From: Gammaproteobacteria bacterium
GTDB taxonomy: Bacteria; Pseudomonadota; Gammaproteobacteria; Arenicellales; JAANXG01
DNA: 39,138 bases
NCBI GenBank assembly: GCA_024638505.1
Contig: JAHEKE010000022.1
Span: forward strand, 13,962-53,099
Reading direction: 5' to 3'
The notes under the pieces were generated by a model. It searched no databases. It had not been told where the DNA came from and was given only the letters and a program-made list of their open reading frames with translations. Shown one piece after another: positions 33,545 through 39,138 of the stretch. The translations under genes and the position numbers were made by a program. Position 1 is the first letter of the stretch. Each line of letters begins with the position of its first letter.

Positions 33545-33882
33545 TGCGTCCGCACCACAAAAGCAGCCTGTGGCTGGGATTCCTGCTGCATCGCCTGTCG
33601 GGGCTGATCCTCGCTTTGTTTTTACCGCTGCATTTCTACGTACTGGGGCTGGCGCTGGTCGATACCGCCGCTCTGGATGGATACCTTATCCTGACGCGCA
33701 ACCCGGTAGTCAAGTTTATGGAATGCACCCTGGTATTTCTGCTGGCGGTGCACCTATTCGGAGGCCTGCGCGTGCTCGCCCTTGAATTCTTACCCTGGCA
33801 TTCTCGGCAGAAGACATTGGTGGCCGCCTCCTCGGCCGCGGCCCTGTTTCTCGCCTGCTTATTCCTGCTGCGAGCGTTCTAG
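33541..33882 (+). CDS. Membrane anchor subunit of the SDH-like complex (second, SdhC-like)
   Basis: A 113-residue, three-span anchor protein. WLGFLLHRLSGLILALFLPLHFY is the family signature of SdhC (HRLSG; Arg/Ser near the quinone site) and VHLFGGLRVLALEF supplies a second conserved His. The ATG (33541) overlaps the previous stop codon. An upstream in-frame extension to 33493 is rejected, as it lies inside the previous gene. It probably binds haem b and quinone with the first anchor. Confidence 0.88.
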   Translation: MMRPHHKSSLWLGFLLHRLSGLILALFLPLHFYVLGLALVDTAALDGYLILTRNPVVKFMECTLVFLLAVHLFGGLRVLALEFLPWHSRQKTLVAASSAAALFLACLFLLRAF

Positions 33883-33883
33883 C

Positions 33884-35638
33884 GTGGTCCAGCGCTGTGA
33901 CACCGATATTCTGATCCTGGGCGCCGGTGGAGCGGGATTGTTCGCCGCACTGCATGCGCACAAAACTGCACCCGAACTGAGCATAACGATTGCAGTCAAG
34001 GGCCTGCTGGGTAAGTGCGGATGTACGCGCATGGTGCAGGGCGGCTACAACGTTGCCCTTGGCCGGGGGGATTCGGTGGAGCGTCACTTCATGGACACCA
34101 TCGAGGGGGGCAAGTGGCTGCCCCATCAGGATATGGCGTGGACGCTCTGCGCGACGGCAATTACCCGCATCCAGCAGCTGGAAAACGAGTTAGGCTGTTT
34201 TTTTGACCGACACCCCGACGGGTCGCTGCACCAGAAAGCTTTTGCCGGACAGTCCTTCGACCGTACGGTGCACAAAGGTGATTTAACCGGAATCGAGATC
34301 ATCAACCGTCTAATGGAGCAGGTCATGGCGCTGCCGGTGCGCTGCCTGGAGGAGCACCGCGCCCTGGCCCTTATACCAAACCGGGCCGGCGATGCATTGG
34401 CGGGTGTCCTGCTGCTGGACGTGCGCACCGGCAGTTTCCGCTTCGTCCGCGCCAAGGCGGTGCTGCTGGCCACGGGGGGTGGCCCCACCATGTATCGTTT
34501 TCACACCCCTTCCGGTGACAAGGCAATGGACGGGCTGGCCATGGCGCTAGCATTTGGGCTGCCTCTACGCGATATGGAAATGGTCCAGTTCCATCCAACG
34601 GGACTGCTGGCGGGAATGGATACACGCATGACCGGTACGGTTTTGGAAGAGGGGTTGCGCGGCGCCGGTGGATACCTGCTCAACGGGGACGGCCATCGCT
34701 TTATGTTTGACTATGATGCGGGGGGTGAGCGGGCAACGCGAGACATTGTCAGCCGGGCGATGTACGCCGAGATCAGAGCTGGACGGACCTCACCCAACGG
34801 CGGCGTCTTCATCTCGATGGGCCACCTCGGCGCGGACAACGTGCGCAATCAGTTTAAGGGTATGGTCAAGCGCTGCGCTGACTGTGGTTTCGATCTCGCC
34901 GCCGGCCGCGTCGAGGTCGTTCCCACCGCGCATTATCTAATGGGTGGCGTGGTTTGCGCCGCGGACACAACGACCGAAGTGCCGGGGCTGTTCGTAGCGG
35001 GTGAAGACGCCGGCGGCGCCCATGGAGCCAACCGGCTGGGCGGGAACGGTGTCGCCAACTCCACGGTTTTCGGCGGCATTGCGGGCGACGTCATGGCTGA
35101 GTTTGTCGAGCGAGAGGGGGTATTGCGCGACCCGGATAAAGCACGCATTGATCATGAAATCGACCGGACCAGACATCCTTTTACACAAACTCTCGGCAAT
35201 ATCAACGCGCTGCGCGAACAATTAATGACGACCATGTGGGAGGACGTGGGCGTCATGCGAGACGCGTCGGGTATTGGCAGAGCCGCGCGCCGGATGTCTG
35301 AACTCAAGACCGAACTCATGCATACCGGCCTGGCCAACAGCGACCCGATATTCAACCTCACCTGGCATGATTGGCTTAACCTGCGCAGCCTGATTCAGGT
35401 GTCGGAAGTCATCATTGCGGCCGCACTGTCGCGTGAAAACTCGCGGGGTGCGCACTTCCGGGAGGACTTTTCCGCACCCGGCGAACTGCTCTCATCTTAC
35501 TTCACCGTCGCCCGGCAAGGAGAACGGGACGGTGTTCAGTTGTATCACAAACCGGTCCAGTTCAATATTGTCAGGCCGGGCCAATCATTGACCAGTGAGG
35601 GGCATACCATTAGCAATGCGGTTGAAGGACTAACATGA
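33884..35638 (+). CDS. SDH/fumarate reductase-like flavoprotein subunit, lacking the FAD-linking His
   Basis: A 584-residue FAD subunit that oxidises or reduces a succinate/fumarate-like substrate. FAD-binding DILILGAGGAGLFAAL starts at residue 8. Active-site residues are in VQFHPTG, TRDIVSRAM, AHYLMGG and HGANRLGGN, matching the substrate-binding His and Arg residues of SdhA/FrdA. In SdhA the sequence SHTVSAQGG has the FAD-binding His; here the aligned segment is GCTRMVQGG, with Cys at that position, so FAD is probably bound noncovalently, as in L-aspartate oxidase. GTG start one base after the anchor gene. It overlaps the hydro-lyase gene by ATGA. The true substrate may be a substituted dicarboxylate. 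Confidence 0.92.
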   Translation: MVQRCDTDILILGAGGAGLFAALHAHKTAPELSITIAVKGLLGKCGCTRMVQGGYNVALGRGDSVERHFMDTIEGGKWLPHQDMAWTLCATAITRIQQLENELGCFFDRHPDGSLHQKAFAGQSFDRTVHKGDLTGIEIINRLMEQVMALPVRCLEEHRALALIPNRAGDALAGVLLLDVRTGSFRFVRAKAVLLATGGGPTMYRFHTPSGDKAMDGLAMALAFGLPLRDMEMVQFHPTGLLAGMDTRMTGTVLEEGLRGAGGYLLNGDGHRFMFDYDAGGERATRDIVSRAMYAEIRAGRTSPNGGVFISMGHLGADNVRNQFKGMVKRCADCGFDLAAGRVEVVPTAHYLMGGVVCAADTTTEVPGLFVAGEDAGGAHGANRLGGNGVANSTVFGGIAGDVMAEFVEREGVLRDPDKARIDHEIDRTRHPFTQTLGNINALREQLMTTMWEDVGVMRDASGIGRAARRMSELKTELMHTGLANSDPIFNLTWHDWLNLRSLIQVSEVIIAAALSRENSRGAHFREDFSAPGELLSSYFTVARQGERDGVQLYHKPVQFNIVRPGQSLTSEGHTISNAVEGLT

Positions 35639-36573
35639 TTCCCTATGCCAGCATAGAACAGGCAGCGTTCAACATTATGAAAAAAGCGGCCATAGAGATT
35701 CCCGAAGACTATAGGCAGTCCATCGTCAGCATGGCCGAAAACGAAAAGAACGAGCTGTCCTGCTTTGTATTGAAGACAATGATCGAGAACTATGCCGCGG
35801 CGACGACCGACCAACGCCCGATGTGTGCCGACACCGGACTGCCCCGCTACTACGTCAAGGCGGGGAACGATGCCCGGCCGGAGGGAGGTTTCGTCGCACT
35901 GGAAAAAGCGCTGAGAACAGCCACGGCTCAGGCGACCCACGACATTCCGCTGCGGCCCAACCGGGTGCATCCGCTATGGCGCACTGATCTGAACAACAAC
36001 GTCGGCATCAACGCCCCGGAAATTGACTGGAGCTTCGAGCCCGATGTCGACTGGATTGATATCACTACCGTGCACAAAGGCGGGCTGTTTGGCACGGATT
36101 ACAGAATGCTTTTTCCCGGGGATGGAATCGACGGCATCAAGCGCTTCCTGCTGGATACGCTCATCGCTTTCGGTAAGCGCGGGCTTGCCTGCCAGCCCGC
36201 CATTGTTGGCATTGGCCTGGGCGGATCAAAGGACGCGTGCATGGTGCTCGGCAAGCAGGCAGCGTGTCTGCGTACTGTGGGCGACAGGCATCCCGATCCG
36301 AAGATCGCCGCGCTCGAGCAGGAACTGAAAGAAATCGGCAACAGCATCGGTATGGGGCCGATGGGATTCGTCGGCTCATCCATGGTGGCGGACCTGCACA
36401 TCGAGGTGGGCTACACCCACACCGGCGGGATGCCCATGAGCGTTCACACCTTCTGCCTGGCTTCGCGGCGGGCCACCGTTCGTATCCATGCCGACGGCAG
36501 CCACGCGTACCGCACCGACCCGAAATGGTTTTCCGAATACAGCCGCAGAGAGACGGTGGGATGGCCGTCGTGA
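35635..36573 (+). CDS. Fumarate hydratase/tartrate dehydratase class I, alpha subunit
   Basis: A 312-residue subunit of a two-subunit, oxygen-sensitive [4Fe-4S] hydro-lyase (TtdA or N-terminal FumA type) that adds or removes water across a dicarboxylic acid. PMCADTGLP and ACQPAIVGIGLGGSKDACM hold candidate cluster cysteines; a third may be in SVHTFCLASRRA. IDITTVHKGGLFGTDYRML and GMGPMGFVGSSM are further family blocks. Starts at an ATGA overlap with the flavoprotein gene and overlaps the beta subunit by 13 bases. Substrates in the family include fumarate/malate, tartrate and mesaconate. Its place next to the SDH-like complex fits a succinate-fumarate-malate-like sequence. Confidence 0.93.
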   Translation: MIPYASIEQAAFNIMKKAAIEIPEDYRQSIVSMAENEKNELSCFVLKTMIENYAAATTDQRPMCADTGLPRYYVKAGNDARPEGGFVALEKALRTATAQATHDIPLRPNRVHPLWRTDLNNNVGINAPEIDWSFEPDVDWIDITTVHKGGLFGTDYRMLFPGDGIDGIKRFLLDTLIAFGKRGLACQPAIVGIGLGGSKDACMVLGKQAACLRTVGDRHPDPKIAALEQELKEIGNSIGMGPMGFVGSSMVADLHIEVGYTHTGGMPMSVHTFCLASRRATVRIHADGSHAYRTDPKWFSEYSRRETVGWPS

Positions 36574-37229
36574 AAACAGTTCGGCTCAACGTGCCGGCCG
36601 CGGCGGATGATATTGCATCACTCGAGATTGGCTCCATTGTTTATCTGGACGGCGTGCTTTATACCGGTCGCGAGGGCGTGTACAGGCGCGTGATCGAGGA
36701 AGGCGAAAAGATCCCGCTTGACCTCCCAAAGTTAAGCAACGTGAACTTTCACTGTTCTCCGGCGGCGGCAATTGAGCCGGACGGTACGTACAACGTCGGC
36801 GGCGTTACTGCAACGGCCAGTTTTCGTTTTGCCAAGTGGATGCGGCAATGGTTCGAACTGTCAAACGCCAAAATCATTATTGGCAAAGGCGGCATGTCGG
36901 CGCAGGACTACAGGGATCTGTTCGTTCCGGCCGGGGCGGTCTATCTGACCACCGTCGGCTACGGGACGGGAGCCCTGCTCGGCCGGGGCATCAAGCGCGT
37001 GATCGACGTATTCTGGGTGAAAGAGCTGGGCAACGCGCAGGCCATGTGGGTATTCGAGGTGGAAAATTTCGGGCCCTTTCTGGTCGACAGCGATCTAGAG
37101 GGCAACAGCCTGTTCGAGCAGCAGGGAAAGCTGATCAACGCCCAGCTGGAATCTTTATACGCGGGGCTGCAGGCACCCGCGTTGAGCAGATTTGGCGAAA
37201 CCGACGACCGAAAGGATGAGCTGATTTAA
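36561..37229 (+). CDS. Fumarate hydratase/tartrate dehydratase class I, beta subunit
   Basis: A 222-residue beta subunit (TtdB/FumA C-terminal type). LEIGSIVYLDGVLYTGREGVYRRV, KLSNVNFHCSPAA, IIIGKGGMSAQDY and YLTTVGYGTGALLGRGI are family blocks; the YTGRDxAH-like substrate motif appears as YTGREGVYRR, so it is not identical to the common form (Ala-His replaced by Val-Tyr). Either ATG 36561 or GTG 36570 could start it. It overlaps the alpha gene. With alpha it forms the active dehydratase. Altered residues hint at a substrate different from fumarate. Confidence 0.92.
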   Translation: MAVVKTVRLNVPAAADDIASLEIGSIVYLDGVLYTGREGVYRRVIEEGEKIPLDLPKLSNVNFHCSPAAAIEPDGTYNVGGVTATASFRFAKWMRQWFELSNAKIIIGKGGMSAQDYRDLFVPAGAVYLTTVGYGTGALLGRGIKRVIDVFWVKELGNAQAMWVFEVENFGPFLVDSDLEGNSLFEQQGKLINAQLESLYAGLQAPALSRFGETDDRKDELI

Positions 37230-37233
37230 AGCC

Positions 37234-37347
37234 ATGGATGACTATGACAGTATCTACAATTTGACAGGCCGCAATGCAATCGTGACGACCCACCCATGGC
37301 TTCCTGTACGAGGCCCGCCCCCGCGCCGATCAATCGTGGTGACCTGA
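37234..37347 (+). pseudogene. N-terminal relic of a short-chain dehydrogenase
   Basis: Four bases after the beta-subunit stop codon, ATG opens 37 codons starting MDDYDSIYNLTGRNAIVTTH. LTGRNAIVT is the first strand of an SDR Rossmann fold (usually followed by GGASGIG). Here the glycine-rich loop is lost and the frame becomes Pro/Arg-rich before a stop. The next 180 bases (to 37529) show no gene. It appears to be a truncated oxidoreductase that once lay in the operon between the hydro-lyase and the TPP enzyme, perhaps oxidising the hydroxy acid product. Confidence 0.55.
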
Positions 37348-37529
37348 CCGCAACCCAGAAAGCTTGATCAATTCATTTGCCGCAGCGACTGTGGCGATCC
37401 ATTATGATTATGCCATTCGAATCAATCGCAGCGCGGGCGCCGCTTCTACCGATAGCGGAATGAGCCGGGCGATCCACACCCCGAGTTTTTAATTAAATCT
37501 GTTAAGCATGAATGTAATGGGAGATTAAT

Positions 37530-39138
37530 GTGCGCGGTGCAGACCTTGTTATCGAAACGTTGCTGCAGGCTGAAGTTGACACCGTCTTCACCCTGTCTGG
37601 TAATCAGATCATGCCGCTTTTCGATGCGTGTATTGGCAAAGATATCCAGCTGATTCACGTCCGGCATGAAGCCGCTGCGGTATATATGGCGGATGCCTGG
37701 GCCCAGCTTAGCGGCCACCTGGGGGTTGCCCTGGTGACGGCCGCACCGGGCTTTGCCAACTGCCTGACGGCGTTATACACGGCGCGGGCCTGCGACAGCC
37801 CGGTGCTGCTGCTGAGCGGAGACTCGCCAACTGTCCAGGACGGCCGGGGCGCTTTTCAGGAGCTTAATCAAACGGCCATCTCCGCAACCATCGCTAAATA
37901 CGCCCACCGCTGCCTCGATGCCGCTGCCCTGGGCTGCGACGTTGCTAAGGCCATACAGATTGCCCGCTCGGGCAGACCGGGGCCGGTCCACCTGGCGCTG
38001 CCCTATGACATGCTGAATGAGGAACCGGACGACGTAAAGCCCGTTGGAGAAGACGCCTTTTCCAGTGCCTTCATCGCCCCGGAGGCTGTACACACAATGC
38101 CGGTGCTTCAGCTCCTGTCCAGCGCAAGTCGACCGATCGTGTTAACCGGCCCGCAGCTGATCACCACCCGGGCGGGCGATGTGATCAATCGATTGGCAAC
38201 CGGTCTGTGTGCACCGGTAGTACCTATGGAAAGCCCACGGGGCTTAAAGGATCCGATGCTCGGAGATTTCGCACAGATGCTGGCGCGAGCTGACCTGGTT
38301 GTGTTTCTGGGCAAGCGGGTCGATTTCTCGGTCAATTTCGGAAAATCACCCGCTTTCAACGCCGACTGCAAATTTGCGGTCATCGATGCGGAAACGGAAG
38401 CGCTTGACCAGGCCCGACAAAATCTCGGTGCCCGTCTGACCACCGCAATCCAAGCAGATGCGAATGCGGCGGCAGAGGCGTTGACGCGGCGCGGTACGGG
38501 CCAACCCGACCGTTTGGAATGGCGCCAGGATGTGGCCGACGCGATCGCATCCAGACTCAGTGAACAACGCCAGTCTTCTTTATCCGGCAACCGGATCCAC
38601 CCGTCCGCTCTCTGCCAGGCGGTGCAGCGCGTCTTGGAAGAAGATTCGATACTGATCTGCGACGGCGGTGAGTTCGGGCAGTGGACGCAGGCGTGTCTTT
38701 CCGCGTCAACCCGACTAATCAACGGTATTGGCGGCGCCATCGGTGGCATACTGTGTTACGGCATCGCCGCCAAACTCTATCGGCCACAGGCCACGGTCAT
38801 AGCGCTCATGGGCGATGGCACCGCTGGCTTTCACCTCAGTGAATTCGATACCGCCGTGCGCTATGGCATACCTTTTATCGCCATCATCGGCAACGACGCG
38901 CGCTGGAACGCTGAACACCAGATTCAGCTGCGTGACTACGGCCCTGGGCGGCTGATCGGATGTGAGCTGTTGGCGACGCGCTACGACCTGGCGGTGGCCG
39001 GCCTGGGAGGGTATGGGGAGTACGTTACGGACCTGCTGGAACTTGACGGCGCCATTGAGCGCGCCAGCAACAGCGGACTGCCCGCCTGCATCAACGTCGA
39101 AATCGAGGGCCTGCCCGCGCCGGCCGGGGCCGGGCATT
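37530..39138 (+). CDS. Thiamine pyrophosphate-dependent enzyme, acetolactate synthase-like (partial)
   Basis: The frame is open from a GTG (37530, with GGGAG six bases before it) to the window end, 536 codons. The N-terminal PYR domain has TLSGNQIMPLFDAC and HVRHEAAAVYMADAWAQ, with the catalytic glutamate. The central TPP enzyme domain spans about residues 185-320. The C-terminal PP domain has the GDG magnesium motif MGDGTAGFHLSEFDTAV followed by IIGNDARWNAEHQ. The family joins or cleaves carbon-carbon bonds next to keto groups (acetolactate synthase, benzaldehyde lyase, 2-hydroxyacyl-CoA lyase, decarboxylases). The substrate is unknown. Position behind the SDH-like/hydro-lyase genes suggests it acts on a keto acid of this pathway. 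The C-terminus is outside the window. Confidence 0.9.
   Translation, partial: MRGADLVIETLLQAEVDTVFTLSGNQIMPLFDACIGKDIQLIHVRHEAAAVYMADAWAQLSGHLGVALVTAAPGFANCLTALYTARACDSPVLLLSGDSPTVQDGRGAFQELNQTAISATIAKYAHRCLDAAALGCDVAKAIQIARSGRPGPVHLALPYDMLNEEPDDVKPVGEDAFSSAFIAPEAVHTMPVLQLLSSASRPIVLTGPQLITTRAGDVINRLATGLCAPVVPMESPRGLKDPMLGDFAQMLARADLVVFLGKRVDFSVNFGKSPAFNADCKFAVIDAETEALDQARQNLGARLTTAIQADANAAAEALTRRGTGQPDRLEWRQDVADAIASRLSEQRQSSLSGNRIHPSALCQAVQRVLEEDSILICDGGEFGQWTQACLSASTRLINGIGGAIGGILCYGIAAKLYRPQATVIALMGDGTAGFHLSEFDTAVRYGIPFIAIIGNDARWNAEHQIQLRDYGPGRLIGCELLATRYDLAVAGLGGYGEYVTDLLELDGAIERASNSGLPACINVEIEGLPAPAGAGH

Noticed and set aside
37530-39138. Sulfoacetaldehyde acetyltransferase or sulfopyruvate decarboxylase, with the aminotransferases as a taurine pathway
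   Set aside because: The TPP enzyme lacks specific signatures I would expect, and no sulfonate or acetyl-phosphate genes are present.
1-39138. CRISPR arrays, insertion sequences, prophage, tRNA or rRNA genes
   Set aside because: No direct-repeat arrays, transposase or integrase motifs, or cloverleaf-like sequence were seen on reading through both strands.

Overview
The window looks like a chromosomal segment of a free-living Gammaproteobacterium, probably marine or otherwise aquatic. The evidence is a perfect Fur-type palindrome before an iron-binding protein, an MlaC-type lipid carrier, BioA, S-formylglutathione hydrolase, a BrnT/BrnA toxin-antitoxin pair, many GTG starts and tightly overlapping operons. 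The theme is catabolism of small methylated or amino compounds and organic acids. I see no tRNA, rRNA, CRISPR array, insertion sequence or phage genes. Genus-level placement cannot be made from sequence alone.

Layout. (1) 1-3302: a methyltransferase (cut by the window edge) and a class III aminotransferase in one leftward operon, divergent from malonyl-CoA decarboxylase. (2) 3386-4470: a ferric-iron binding protein under a perfect Fur box. (3) 4471-5917: a gene-poor, decaying stretch with an unlisted-size 59-residue membrane protein and an internally deleted SDR pseudogene. (4) 5918-12456: housekeeping and accessory genes (N-formylglutamate amidohydrolase family, metallophosphoesterase, CmcJ-like oxygenase plus GST, MFS, M23 lipoprotein, MscS). 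(5) 12652-13195: brnT/brnA with a near-ideal promoter and an embedded operator; brnT appears leaderless. (6) 13327-16766: an unusual signal-less solute-binding-like protein with S-formylglutathione hydrolase, a D-amino-acid dehydrogenase remnant, MlaC, and a GNAT gene broken by one stop codon.

(7) 16749-25167 is a betaine-type catabolic locus. A dimethylglycine/sarcosine-dehydrogenase-like flavoprotein is divergent from an rpiR-Rieske oxygenase-HpbD-like epimerase-aminotransferase-bioA series. The probable flow is betaine epimerisation, Rieske N-demethylation, flavin/folate N-demethylation and transamination. The nearby S-formylglutathione hydrolase could remove released formaldehyde. A secreted histone-deacetylase-fold amidohydrolase follows.

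(8) 26348-39138 is a second catabolic locus around a LysR regulator. A complete leftward livKHMGF-type ABC importer is divergent from lysR. lysR is followed in the same direction by a succinate-dehydrogenase-like complex in the unusual order B-C-D-A, a two-subunit class I fumarase/tartrate-dehydratase-like hydro-lyase, an SDR relic and a TPP-dependent enzyme that runs off the window. The SDH-like flavoprotein lacks the histidine that normally binds FAD covalently. I infer a dedicated pathway that imports an amino-acid-like or acid substrate and runs a succinate-fumarate-malate-like sequence on it. Its substrate is unknown and this is the best candidate here for an undescribed system.
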